A stretch of 64,000 nucleotides of DNA from Pseudomonas sp. PH1b (lineage in GTDB: Bacteria; Pseudomonadota; Gammaproteobacteria; Pseudomonadales; Pseudomonadaceae): positions 62,001-126,000 of the forward strand of contig NZ_AYMU01000003.1 of assembly GCF_000633395.1 (NCBI RefSeq), in the 5' to 3' direction. Below, in pieces: positions 17,907 to 26,600 of this stretch. Numbering within the stretch: position 1 is the first letter of the stretch; every line of letters begins with the position of its first letter. A model generated the notes under the pieces. That model saw only the letters and a list, made by a program, of their open reading frames with translations, did not search any database and was not told where the DNA came from. The translations under genes were made by a program, and so were the position numbers.

Positions 17907-19217
17907 ATGAAACCCTGCAGCAAAGCCCTGCTCCTCACCACCTGCATGACCCTGAGCAGCGTCACCCTTGGCGCCCAGACCCTGACCATCGCCACCGTCA
18001 ATAACAGCGATATGATCCGCATGCAGAAACTCTCGAAGACCTTCGAGGCCGAGCACCCGGACATCAAGCTGAACTGGGTGGTGCTGGAAGAGAACGTGCT
18101 GCGCCAGCGCCTGACCACCGACATCGCCACCCAGGGCGGCCAGTTCGACGTGCTCACCATCGGCATGTACGAAGCCGCACTCTGGGGCGCCAAGGGCTGG
18201 CTGCAACCGATGCAGGACCTGCCGGCCAACTATGAGCTGGACGATGTCTTCCCTTCGGTGCGCGAAGGCCTGTCGGTCAAGGGCACGCTCTATGCCCTGC
18301 CGTTCTACGCCGAAAGCTCCATGACCTACTACCGCACCGACCTGTTCAAGGAGGCCGGCCTGAGCATGCCCGAGCGGCCGACCTGGGAGCAGATCGGCGA
18401 ATTCGCCGCCAAGCTCAACAAGCCCGACCAGGAGCAATACGGCCTGTGCCTGCGGGGCAAGGCCGGCTGGGGCGAAAACATGGCGCTGATCGGCACCCTG
18501 GCCAACAGCTACGGGGCGCGCTGGTTCGATGAGAAGTGGCAACCGGAGTTCACCGGGCCGGAGTGGAAGAACGCGCTGACCTTCTACGTCGACAACATGA
18601 AGAAATCCGGCCCCCCGGGGGCTTCGAGCAACGGCTTCAATGAAAACCTGGCGCTGTTCAACAGCGGCAAGTGCGCGATCTGGGTCGATGCCAGCGTCGC
18701 CGGCTCCTTCGTCACCGACCAGAGCCAGAGCAAGGTCGCCGAGCATGTGGGCTTCACCTACGCGCCGCACCAGGTCACCGACAAGGGCAGCGCCTGGCTG
18801 TACTCCTGGTCGCTGGCGATCCCCACCAGCTCCAAGGCCAAGGAGGCGGCCAAGACCTTCACCACCTGGGCCACCTCCAGGGAGTACGCGGCCCTGGTGG
18901 CCGAGAAGGACGGCATCGCCAATGTACCGCCGGGCACCCGGGCCTCCACCTACAGCGAGGCCTACATGCAGGCCGCGCCGTTCGCCAGGGTCACCCTGGA
19001 ATCGCTGAAGGTCGCCGACCCGAGCAAGCCGACCCTCAAGCCGGTGCCCTACATCGGTATCCAGCTGGTGACCATTCCCGAGTTCCAGGCCATTGGCACC
19101 CAGGTGGGCAAGCTGTTCTCCGCCGCGCTGATCGGCCAGACCACGGTGGATCAGGCCCTGGCTGCGGCGCAGCAGACCACCGAACGGGAAATGAAACGCG
19201 CCGGCTACCCCAAATAG
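17907..19217 (+). CDS. mtlE: Mannitol/polyol ABC transporter substrate-binding protein
   Basis: 436 residues. An N-terminal signal peptide (positively charged start, hydrophobic core LLLTTCMTLSSVTLG, likely cleavage near residue 23) leads to a family 1 extracellular solute-binding protein with LPFYAESSMTYYRTDLF and CAIWVDASVAGSF. It would bind mannitol, and probably sorbitol or arabitol, in the periplasm and deliver it to MtlFG. It is the first gene of the mtlEFGKDYZ operon, with AGGAG before ATG. A REP pair separates it from mtlF, which probably lets the binding protein be made in excess over the membrane parts. Confidence 0.93.
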   Translation: MKPCSKALLLTTCMTLSSVTLGAQTLTIATVNNSDMIRMQKLSKTFEAEHPDIKLNWVVLEENVLRQRLTTDIATQGGQFDVLTIGMYEAALWGAKGWLQPMQDLPANYELDDVFPSVREGLSVKGTLYALPFYAESSMTYYRTDLFKEAGLSMPERPTWEQIGEFAAKLNKPDQEQYGLCLRGKAGWGENMALIGTLANSYGARWFDEKWQPEFTGPEWKNALTFYVDNMKKSGPPGASSNGFNENLALFNSGKCAIWVDASVAGSFVTDQSQSKVAEHVGFTYAPHQVTDKGSAWLYSWSLAIPTSSKAKEAAKTFTTWATSREYAALVAEKDGIANVPPGTRASTYSEAYMQAAPFARVTLESLKVADPSKPTLKPVPYIGIQLVTIPEFQAIGTQVGKLFSAALIGQTTVDQALAAAQQTTEREMKRAGYPK

Positions 19218-19229
19218 CCCGGCCGTCCC

Positions 19230-19314
19230 TGTAGGAGCCGGCTTGCCGGCGAAGAGGCCCTTGAGCCTTGTGCTGTCCTGGCGGACGCTTTCGCTGGCCC
19301 CAGCCAGCTCCTAC
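19230..19314. repeat. REP pair between mtlE and mtlF
   Basis: TGTAGGAGCCGGCTTGCCGG at 19230 faces an inverted copy ending CCAGCTCCTAC at 19314. The second half reads CTGGCCCCAGCC where most copies have CTGGCAAGCC, so it is a diverged copy. Its place inside an ABC transporter operon is typical of REPs that stabilise the upstream mRNA. Confidence 0.9.
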
Positions 19315-19375
19315 CTCCGCCGACAATGCCAGCGCGGTGTCGCGCGCCCCTTGTACCCAATTGGTTGTGACCCTC

Positions 19376-20302
19376 ATGAATACCTCGACTGCCAAGCTGC
19401 ATGTGCAACCGCAGGCGGCGCCCCGCAAAAGCCGCCTGGCCAACCCCGGCTGGTTCCTGGTCAGCCCCTCGGTGGCGCTGTTGCTGCTGTGGATGATCGT
19501 GCCCCTGGGCATGACCCTGTACTTCTCCCTGATCCGCTACAACCTGCTCTACCCCGGCGAAAACCAGTTCGTCGGCCTGGAGAACTTCAGCTACTTCCTC
19601 ACCGACTCGGGCTTCCTGCCCGGGGCCACCAATACCCTGCTGCTGGTGGGCAGCGTGCTGCTGATCAGTGTGGTACTCGGGGTGCTGATCAGCGCCCTGC
19701 TGGAGGCCAGCGAGTTCTTCGGCCGCGGCCTGGTGCGGGTGCTGCTGATCTCGCCGTTCTTCATCATGCCGACGGTGGGTGCGCTGATCTGGAAGAACCT
19801 GATCTTCCACCCGGTGTCGGGGATCCTCGCAGCCGTGTGGAAGCTGTTCGGTGCCCAGCCGGTGGACTGGCTGGCCCACTACCCGCTGCTGTCGATCATC
19901 ATCATCGTGTCCTGGCAGTGGCTGCCGTTCGCCATCCTGATCCTGATGACCGCCATGCAGTCCCTGGACCAGGAACAGAAAGAAGCCGCGCGCCTGGACG
20001 GCGCCGGGCCCATCGCGATCTTCTGGCACCTGACCCTGCCCCACCTGGCGCGACCGATTGCCGTGGTGGTGATGATCGAGACCATCTTCCTGCTCTCGGT
20101 GTTCGCCGAAATCTTCACCACCACCAACGGCGGCCCGGGCTATGCCTCGACCAACCTCGCCTACCTGATCTACAACCAGGCGCTGGTGCAGTTCGACGTG
20201 GGCATGGCATCGGCCGGCGGCCTGATCGCCGTGGTCATCGCCAATATCGCCGCGATCATCCTGGTACGGATGATCGGCAAAAACCTGACTGACCAGCCCT
20301 GA
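19376..20302 (+). CDS. mtlF: Mannitol ABC transporter permease
   Basis: 308 residues from ATG 19376. It is a MalF-type inner-membrane permease with about six transmembrane helices, the first at roughly residues 27-50 (WFLVSPSVALLLLWMIVPLG). The EAA loop that docks onto the ATPase is EAARLDGAGPIAIFWHLTLP. It pairs with MtlG to form the channel for mannitol. It is separated from mtlE by a REP pair and is 10 bp from mtlG. Confidence 0.92.
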   Translation: MNTSTAKLHVQPQAAPRKSRLANPGWFLVSPSVALLLLWMIVPLGMTLYFSLIRYNLLYPGENQFVGLENFSYFLTDSGFLPGATNTLLLVGSVLLISVVLGVLISALLEASEFFGRGLVRVLLISPFFIMPTVGALIWKNLIFHPVSGILAAVWKLFGAQPVDWLAHYPLLSIIIIVSWQWLPFAILILMTAMQSLDQEQKEAARLDGAGPIAIFWHLTLPHLARPIAVVVMIETIFLLSVFAEIFTTTNGGPGYASTNLAYLIYNQALVQFDVGMASAGGLIAVVIANIAAIILVRMIGKNLTDQP

Positions 20303-20312
20303 GGTGCGCGCC

Positions 20313-21143
20313 ATGACCCTGCAACAATCCCGACGCCTGCAAAGCCTGCTGCTGGGCACCCTGGCCTGGGCCATCGCGATCCTGATCTTCTTCCCGATCT
20401 TCTGGATGGTGCTGACCAGCTTCAAGACCGAGATCGACGCCTTCGCCACGCCGCCGCAGTTGATCTTCAGCCCGACGCTGGAAAACTACCTGCACATCAA
20501 CGAGCGCAGCAACTACCTGGCCTTCGCCTGGAACTCGGTGGTGATCGCCTTCAGCGCCACCGCCCTGTGCCTGCTGATCGCGGTCCCGGCGGCCTACTCC
20601 ATGGCCTTCTACGAGACCCGTAACACCAAGCGCACCCTGCTGTGGATGCTTTCCACCAAGATGCTGCCACCGGTAGGGGTGCTGATGCCGATCTACCTGC
20701 TGGCCAAGAGCTTCGGCCTGCTGGACACGCGCATCGCGCTGATCCTGATCTACACCCTGATCAACCTGCCGATCGTGGTGTGGATGGTGTACACCTACTT
20801 CAAGGACATCCCCCGGGACATCCTCGAAGCCGCGCGCCTGGACGGCGCCACCCTGCTCCAGGAAATGCTTCGGGTGCTGCTGCCCATCGCCAAGGGCGGC
20901 CTGGCCTCGACGGTGCTGCTGTCGCTGATCCTGTGCTGGAACGAAGCGTTCTGGTCGCTCAACCTGACCTCCTCCAACGCCGCGCCGCTGACCGCCCTGG
21001 TTGCCTCCTACTCCAGTCCAGAAGGGCTGTTCTGGGCCAAGCTCTCGGCGGTCTCGACCCTGGCCTGTGCGCCGATCCTGATCTTCGGCTGGATCAGCCA
21101 GAAACAGCTGGTGCGCGGCCTGTCCTTTGGCGCGGTGAAATGA
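20313..21143 (+). CDS. mtlG: Mannitol ABC transporter permease
   Basis: 276 residues from ATG 20313, with GAGGTG just upstream; a GTG at 20304 is also in frame. It is a MalG-type permease with six helices; the first covers about residues 10-35 (LGTLAWAIAILIFFPIFWMV). The EAA loop is EAARLDGATLLQEMLRVLLP. It partners MtlF in the inner membrane and is energised by MtlK, encoded 105 bp downstream. Confidence 0.92.
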   Translation: MTLQQSRRLQSLLLGTLAWAIAILIFFPIFWMVLTSFKTEIDAFATPPQLIFSPTLENYLHINERSNYLAFAWNSVVIAFSATALCLLIAVPAAYSMAFYETRNTKRTLLWMLSTKMLPPVGVLMPIYLLAKSFGLLDTRIALILIYTLINLPIVVWMVYTYFKDIPRDILEAARLDGATLLQEMLRVLLPIAKGGLASTVLLSLILCWNEAFWSLNLTSSNAAPLTALVASYSSPEGLFWAKLSAVSTLACAPILIFGWISQKQLVRGLSFGAVK

Positions 21144-21248
21144 CCGGCATGCCCCATCCAGCCTGATCCAGACCCTGTCGCCGCAGTTCCGCGCTCATGC
21201 CGCCGGACGCTGCGGTCCAGCAACCTACACAGTGAGCGGAGGCCCGTC

Positions 21249-22352
21249 ATGGCCCACCTGAAAATCAACAATCTGCAAAAAGGTTTCGAAGGCTTTTCCA
21301 TCATCAAGGGCATCGACCTTGAGGTGAACGACAAGGAGTTCGTGGTTTTCGTCGGCCCCTCGGGCTGCGGCAAGTCGACCCTGCTGCGGCTGATTGCCGG
21401 GCTTGAGGAGGTCAGCAGCGGCAGCATCGAGCTGGACGGTCGCGACATCACCGAAGTCAGCCCGGCCAAGCGCGACCTGGCCATGGTGTTCCAGACCTAT
21501 GCCCTGTACCCGCACATGAGCGTGCGCAAGAACATGTCCTTCGCCCTGGACCTGGCCGGGGTCGACAAGGCCCTGGTGCAGCAGAAGGTCGACGAGGCGG
21601 CGCGCATCCTCGAACTGGGGCCGATGCTCGAGCGCAAGCCCAAGCAGCTCTCCGGCGGCCAGCGCCAACGGGTGGCCATCGGTCGGGCCATCGTGCGCAA
21701 CCCGAAGATCTTCCTCTTCGACGAACCGCTGTCCAACCTCGACGCCGCGTTGCGGGTGCAGATGCGCCTGGAGCTGGCACGCCTGCACAAGGAGTTGCAG
21801 GCCACCATGATCTACGTGACCCACGACCAGGTGGAAGCCATGACCCTGGCGGACAAGGTGGTGGTGCTCAACGCCGGCCGGGTGGAGCAAGTGGGCTCGC
21901 CCCTGGAGCTGTACCACAGCCCGGCCAACCTGTTTGTCGCGGGCTTTCTCGGCACGCCGAAGATGGGCTTCCTCAAGGGCAGCATCACCCAGGCCGACGG
22001 CCAGGGCTGCGAGGTGCAACTGCAGGCCGGGGCGCGCCTGCGCCTGGCGCAGAGTGGCGCGCAACTCTGCGTGGGCAGCGCGGTGACCCTGGGCATCCGC
22101 CCCGAGCACCTGGAGCTGGGAGCCACCGGCCCTGGCAGCCTGCAAGTCACCGCGGACGTCGCCGAGCGCCTGGGCAGCGACACCTTCTGCCATGTCCGCA
22201 CCGCGTGCGGCGAAGCCCTGACCCTGCGCATCCGTGGTGACCTGGCCAGCCGCTACGGCGAACAGCTGAACCTGCACCTGGACCCGGCGCACTGCCACTT
22301 ATTCGATGCCCAAGGTGTCGCCATCCCGCGTGCCCTGCGCGCCGCTGCCTGA
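21249..22352 (+). CDS. mtlK: Mannitol ABC transporter ATPase
   Basis: 367 residues. Walker A is GPSGCGKST (36-44), the Q-loop is VFQTYALYPHM, the ABC signature is LSGGQRQRVAIGRAI, and Walker B is IFLFDEPLSNLD with the H-loop YVTHDQVEAM. A C-terminal TOBE/OB regulatory domain follows (about 240-367), as in MalK/UgpC ATPases. It powers MtlFG. It is 18 bp upstream of mtlD, tying uptake to the first catabolic step. Confidence 0.94.
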   Translation: MAHLKINNLQKGFEGFSIIKGIDLEVNDKEFVVFVGPSGCGKSTLLRLIAGLEEVSSGSIELDGRDITEVSPAKRDLAMVFQTYALYPHMSVRKNMSFALDLAGVDKALVQQKVDEAARILELGPMLERKPKQLSGGQRQRVAIGRAIVRNPKIFLFDEPLSNLDAALRVQMRLELARLHKELQATMIYVTHDQVEAMTLADKVVVLNAGRVEQVGSPLELYHSPANLFVAGFLGTPKMGFLKGSITQADGQGCEVQLQAGARLRLAQSGAQLCVGSAVTLGIRPEHLELGATGPGSLQVTADVAERLGSDTFCHVRTACGEALTLRIRGDLASRYGEQLNLHLDPAHCHLFDAQGVAIPRALRAAA

Positions 22353-22369
22353 TCCCAGAGAGCCCCTGC

Positions 22370-23854
22370 ATGAAACTCAAGCGCTTCAACCTCAGCCAAC
22401 TGCCGCCCCAGGTGCGGCTGCCCGCCTACGCTGCGGCCGACACTCGCCAAGGCATGGTGCACATCGGCGTCGGTGGCTTCCACCGGGCCCACCAGGCCTA
22501 TTACACCGACGCCCTGATGAACCAGGGCCAGGGCCTGGACTGGAGCATCTGCGGATTTGGCCTGCGCCCCGAGGACCGCCGCGCCCGGGACGACCTGGCG
22601 GGCCAGGACTACCTCTACACCCTGTTCGAACTGGGAGATGGCGACGACCATGAAGTGCGGGTGATCGGCTCCATCAGCGAAATGCTGCTGGCCGAGGACG
22701 GTGCCCAAGCGCTGATCGACAAGCTCGCCAGCCCGCAGATCCGCATTGTCTCGCTGACCATCACCGAGGGCGGCTACTGCATCGACGACAGCAGCGGCGA
22801 GTTCATGATCCACCTGCCGCAGATCCAGCACGACCTGGCCCATCCCCAGCAGCCGCGTACCGTGTTCGGTTTCCTCTGCGCCGCCCTGGCCCGGCGCCGG
22901 GCCGCGGGGATCCGCGCCTTTACCCTGATGTCATGCGATAACCTGCCGCACAACGGCGCGGTGACCCGCAAGGCGTTGCTGGCGTTCGCCGCCCGGCGTG
23001 ACGCCGACCTGCACGACTGGATCGCCGAACAGGTGAGCTTTCCCAATGCCATGGTCGACCGCATCACCCCCATGACCAGCACCGCCCACCGCCTGCAGTT
23101 GCACGATCAGCACGGCATCGACGATGCCTGGCCGGTGGTCTGCGAACCCTTCGTGCAGTGGGTCCTGGAGGACAATTTCGTCAACGGCCGTCCGGCCTGG
23201 GAACAGGTCGGCGTACAGTTCACCGATGACGTCACGCCCTATGAAGAGATGAAGATCAAGCTGCTCAACGGCAGCCACCTGGCCCTGACCTACCTGGGTT
23301 TTCTCAAGGGCTACCGCTTCGTCCACGAGACCATGAACGACCCGCTGTTCGTCGCCTACATGCGTGCCTACATGGACCTCGACGTCACCCCACAGCTGGC
23401 GCCGGTGCCGGGCATCGACCTGGCGGCCTACAAGGACACCCTGGTCCAGCGCTTTTCCAACCAGGCGATCGCCGACCAACTGGAGCGGGTGTGCAGCGAC
23501 GGTTCGTCGAAGTTTCCCAAATTCATCGTGCCGACCCTCAACCGCCTGATCGCCGATGACCGCGACACTGAACGCGCGGCCCTGGTGGTAGCGGCCTGGG
23601 CCCTGTACCTCAGGGGCGTGGACGAGAATGGCCTGGAGTACCGGATCCCCGATCCCCGGGCCGAGTTCTGCCAGGCCCTCGTGGCCGACGACAGCCTGCT
23701 GACCCAGCGGTTGCTGGCGGTGGAGGAAATCTTCGGCCCGGCAATCCGCCACTCCAGCGCCTTTGTCCAAGCCTTCGAACAGTGCTTCAACAGCCTGCGC
23801 GAGCACGGCGTGAGCGCTACCCTGGAGCGTCTGCTGGCCAGGCAGGCCGCCTGA
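22370..23854 (+). CDS. mtlD: Mannitol 2-dehydrogenase
   Basis: 494 residues. It oxidises D-mannitol to D-fructose with NAD, and also D-arabitol to D-xylulose in P. fluorescens. The long-chain polyol dehydrogenase signature is present: GVGGFHRAHQAYYTDAL for cofactor binding, and MKIKLLNGSHLALTYLG, in which Lys295, Asn300 and His303 fall at the positions reported as catalytic for the P. fluorescens enzyme (recalled, not searched). Its products feed MtlZ (fructose) and MtlY (xylulose), encoded next. Confidence 0.95.
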   Translation: MKLKRFNLSQLPPQVRLPAYAAADTRQGMVHIGVGGFHRAHQAYYTDALMNQGQGLDWSICGFGLRPEDRRARDDLAGQDYLYTLFELGDGDDHEVRVIGSISEMLLAEDGAQALIDKLASPQIRIVSLTITEGGYCIDDSSGEFMIHLPQIQHDLAHPQQPRTVFGFLCAALARRRAAGIRAFTLMSCDNLPHNGAVTRKALLAFAARRDADLHDWIAEQVSFPNAMVDRITPMTSTAHRLQLHDQHGIDDAWPVVCEPFVQWVLEDNFVNGRPAWEQVGVQFTDDVTPYEEMKIKLLNGSHLALTYLGFLKGYRFVHETMNDPLFVAYMRAYMDLDVTPQLAPVPGIDLAAYKDTLVQRFSNQAIADQLERVCSDGSSKFPKFIVPTLNRLIADDRDTERAALVVAAWALYLRGVDENGLEYRIPDPRAEFCQALVADDSLLTQRLLAVEEIFGPAIRHSSAFVQAFEQCFNSLREHGVSATLERLLARQAA

Positions 23855-23866
23855 AGCGCGCCACCG

Positions 23867-23884
23867 GGCCAGGTTCGCCTGGCC
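23867..23884 (+). other. Stable GC hairpin with TTCG loop after mtlD
   Basis: GGCCAGG, TTCG, CCTGGCC is a perfect 7-bp stem with a four-base loop, 13 bp after the mtlD stop and inside the 130-bp gap before the xylulokinase gene. There is no T tract, so it is not a standard terminator; an mRNA-processing or 3'-end-protecting role is possible. Confidence 0.5.
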
Positions 23885-23984
23885 TGAGGGAGCGCCGTCG
23901 GATCCGGCAGCGGGTACCTGGCACAACCCGCGAGGCCTTAGCACCTCAAACCAGCGCAGCAATGGCGACAGGGATCGGCAACCA

Positions 23985-25484
23985 ATGAAGACCACAGCAA
24001 CGCTTTACCTGGGGATCGACTGCGGCACCCAAGGCACCAAGGCCCTGATCCTCGACAGTCACAGCGGCCAGGTCCTGGGGCTAGGCGCCGCGCCCCACAG
24101 CCTGATCAGCGGCGCCCATGGCCGCCGTGAGCAGGACACCGGGCAATGGCTGCAGGCCTGCATCGACGCTACTCGGCAGGCCTTGCAGGCGGCCGGCGTG
24201 GATGGCCAGCAGATTCTCGGGGTCGGCGTCTCCGGCCAGCAGCACGGCCTGGTGCTGCTCGATGACCAGGGCCAGGTGCTGCGCCCGGCCAAGCTCTGGT
24301 GCGACACCGAAACCCTGGCGCAAAACCAGCGCCTGCTGGATTACCTGGGCGGCGAACAGGGCTCCCTGGACCGCCTCGGGGTGGTCATTGCACCGGGCTA
24401 CACGGTATCCAAGCTGCTCTGGACCCGGGAACAGTACCCGCAGTTGTTCCAGCGCATCGCCCAGGTCCTGCTGCCCCACGACTACCTGAACTACTGGCTC
24501 ACCGGGCGTTGCTGCAGCGAATACGGCGACGCGTCCGGCAGCGGCTATTTCAATGTTCGCAGCCGCGACTGGGACCGCGCGCTGCTGGCCCACATCGACC
24601 CCGAGGGACGCCTGGAACAGGCCCTGCCGGAGCTGATCGAAGCCCACCAGCCCGTCGGCCGGATACGTCCGCCGATTGCCCGGCTGCTGGGCATCAACCC
24701 ACGGGCACTGGTGTCCAGCGGCGGTGGCGACAACATGCTGGGGGCCATCGGCACGGGCAATATCCAACCTGGCCTCATCACCATGAGCCTGGGCTCGTCC
24801 GGCACCGTGTACGCCTACGCCGATGAACCGCCAGCCAGCCCCCAGGCCTCGGTGGCCAGCTTCTGCTCCTCCAGCGGCGGCTGGCTACCACTGATCTGCA
24901 CCATGAACCTGACCAATGCCACGACTCTGGTGCGCGAGCTGCTGGGCCTGGACCTGGCGAGCTTCAACCAGCGGCTGGGGCAAGCGCCGATCGGCGCGGA
25001 GGGCCTGTGCCTGTTGCCGTTTTTCAACGGCGAGCGGGTGCCCGCCCTGCCCCATGCCCAGGGCAGCCTGCTGGGCATGACCCTGGATAACCTGACCCAG
25101 GCCAACCTGTGCCGGGCGGTGGTGGAAGGCACTACCTTCGGCTTGCGCTATGGTCTCGACCTGCTGCGCGCCAATGGCTTGCACAGTCGCAGCATCCGCT
25201 TGATTGGCGGCGGATCGAAAAGTCCGCTGTGGCGACAGATCGTCGCCGATATCATGGACACCCCGGTGATCTGCACCGGGCAGGCCGAAGCGGCGGCGTT
25301 GGGCGCAGCGATCCAGGCCGCCTGGTGCCACGGCCGCGAAAGCGACCCGAGCCTGGACCTGGCGTCACTCTGTGAACGTTGTGTCAGCCTCGACCCGGCC
25401 AGCCAAACCTGGCCCGTCCCCGAGCACGTGAAGGCCTACGGGCCGGTGTATGAACGCTATCGACAGCATCTGGCAACCCTTTGA
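23985..25484 (+). CDS. mtlY: Xylulokinase
   Basis: 499 residues, FGGY-family sugar kinase. The N-terminal ATP-binding strand is YLGIDCGTQGTKALILD. The middle contains VGVSGQQHGLVLLD and PHDYLNYWLTGRC, and the C-terminal adenosine motif is LIGGGSKSPLWRQIVADI. The GVSGQQHG and TGRCCSEYGDASGSGYF segments are those of D-xylulokinase. In this operon it phosphorylates the xylulose formed from arabitol by MtlD. The gene ends 13 bp before the fructokinase start. Confidence 0.93.
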   Translation: MKTTATLYLGIDCGTQGTKALILDSHSGQVLGLGAAPHSLISGAHGRREQDTGQWLQACIDATRQALQAAGVDGQQILGVGVSGQQHGLVLLDDQGQVLRPAKLWCDTETLAQNQRLLDYLGGEQGSLDRLGVVIAPGYTVSKLLWTREQYPQLFQRIAQVLLPHDYLNYWLTGRCCSEYGDASGSGYFNVRSRDWDRALLAHIDPEGRLEQALPELIEAHQPVGRIRPPIARLLGINPRALVSSGGGDNMLGAIGTGNIQPGLITMSLGSSGTVYAYADEPPASPQASVASFCSSSGGWLPLICTMNLTNATTLVRELLGLDLASFNQRLGQAPIGAEGLCLLPFFNGERVPALPHAQGSLLGMTLDNLTQANLCRAVVEGTTFGLRYGLDLLRANGLHSRSIRLIGGGSKSPLWRQIVADIMDTPVICTGQAEAAALGAAIQAAWCHGRESDPSLDLASLCERCVSLDPASQTWPVPEHVKAYGPVYERYRQHLATL

Positions 25485-25497
25485 AGAGCGAATGACT

Positions 25498-26436
25498 ATG
25501 TATCTGGTGTGTGGCGAGGCGCTGTTCGACTTTTTCAGCGCGGATCAGGCAAGTACCCAGGCAAACACCGTGGATTTCCGCGCCATTGCCGGGGGTTCTC
25601 CGTTCAACGTGGCCGTGGGTTTACGCCGACTGGGCATCGATGCCGGATTACTGGCCGGCCTGTCCAGCGATTACCTGGGCCAGCGCTTGCGGCGGGTGCT
25701 GGACACCGAGGGCGTGAACACCGACTACCTGCAGACCTTCGACGCCCCCACGACCCTGGCGATGGTGGCCGTGGGCAGCGACGGCTCGCCCCACTACAGT
25801 TTCCGCGGCGAAGGCTGCGCCGACCGGCAGTTGCTGGAGGCGCACTTGCCACTGCTGGGCGAGGAGATACGCGGGCTGCACATCGGCTCTTTTTCCCTGG
25901 TGGTGCAGCCGATCGCCGACACCCTGCTGGCCCTGGTACGCCGCGAGCAGGGGCGACGCCTGATCAGCCTCGATCCCAATGTTCGGCTCAACCCGCAACC
26001 GGATATCCAGCTGTGGCGCCAACGCATTGGCGAACTGGTGAAACATGCCGACCTGATCAAGGTCAGCGACGAGGACCTTGACCTGCTGTACCCCGGGCAA
26101 GCGCCGCAAACCCTGATCCAGGGCTGGCTGCAGCAGCGCTGCCAACTGGTGTTCCTGACCCGGGGCGGGCAAGGCGCGAGTGTCTTCAGTCGCCGTCACG
26201 GCCACTGGTCGGTGCCGGCGCAGCAGGTCAAGGTGGCCGACACCGTGGGGGCCGGCGACACCTTCCAGGCAGCGCTGATCGCCTGGTTGACCGAGCAAGG
26301 CCTGGATTCGCCCCAGGGCCTGGAACAGCTGAGCCGCGAACAGATCGATGCCCTGCTGCGTTTCGCCGTCAACGCCGCGGCCCAGACCTGCACCCGCACC
26401 GGCCCGGACCTGCCGTACCGGCATCAACTCCCGTAG
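25498..26436 (+). CDS. mtlZ: PfkB-family fructokinase
   Basis: 312 residues from ATG 25498 (MYLVCGEALFDFF), chosen because GAAGAG lies about 9 nt upstream; ATG 25492 and 25450 are in frame but less likely. PfkB signature 1 is AGGSPFNVAVGLRRLG and signature 2 is DTVGAGDTFQAALIAWL with the catalytic Asp in GAGD. It phosphorylates the fructose made by mannitol 2-dehydrogenase. The TAG stop (26434-26436) is formed by the first bases of a REP element, so the native C-terminus may have been altered by the insertion. Confidence 0.92.
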   Translation: MYLVCGEALFDFFSADQASTQANTVDFRAIAGGSPFNVAVGLRRLGIDAGLLAGLSSDYLGQRLRRVLDTEGVNTDYLQTFDAPTTLAMVAVGSDGSPHYSFRGEGCADRQLLEAHLPLLGEEIRGLHIGSFSLVVQPIADTLLALVRREQGRRLISLDPNVRLNPQPDIQLWRQRIGELVKHADLIKVSDEDLDLLYPGQAPQTLIQGWLQQRCQLVFLTRGGQGASVFSRRHGHWSVPAQQVKVADTVGAGDTFQAALIAWLTEQGLDSPQGLEQLSREQIDALLRFAVNAAAQTCTRTGPDLPYRHQLP

Positions 26437-26563
26437 GAGCCGGCTTGCCGGCGAAGAGGCCCGCGAGCCTTGCGCAATTGCGGATGCCGTCTTCGCTGGC
26501 AAGCCAGCTCCTACACAAGCCAGCTCCTACACAAGCCAGCCCCTGCGCAAGCCAGTTCCTACA
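26433..26563. repeat. REP pair extended by four 16-bp tandem repeats
   Basis: A GTAGGAGCCGGCTTGCCGGC half at 26433 faces an inverted half ending at 26514. The last 16 bases of that half (GCAAGCCAGCTCCTAC) are then repeated three more times with small changes (26515-26530, 26531-26546, 26547-26562). This looks like slippage expansion of one REP arm, just after the mannitol operon. Confidence 0.85.
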
Positions 26564-26600
26564 AGGGGCATCTCCGTTGCGCCGCTGCAGGAGTCGGCGG

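Noticed and set aside
17598..18770. Minus-strand open frame opposite mtlE, considered as a second regulator
   Set aside because: Shadow of mtlE; the + strand has a signal peptide and solute-binding motifs.
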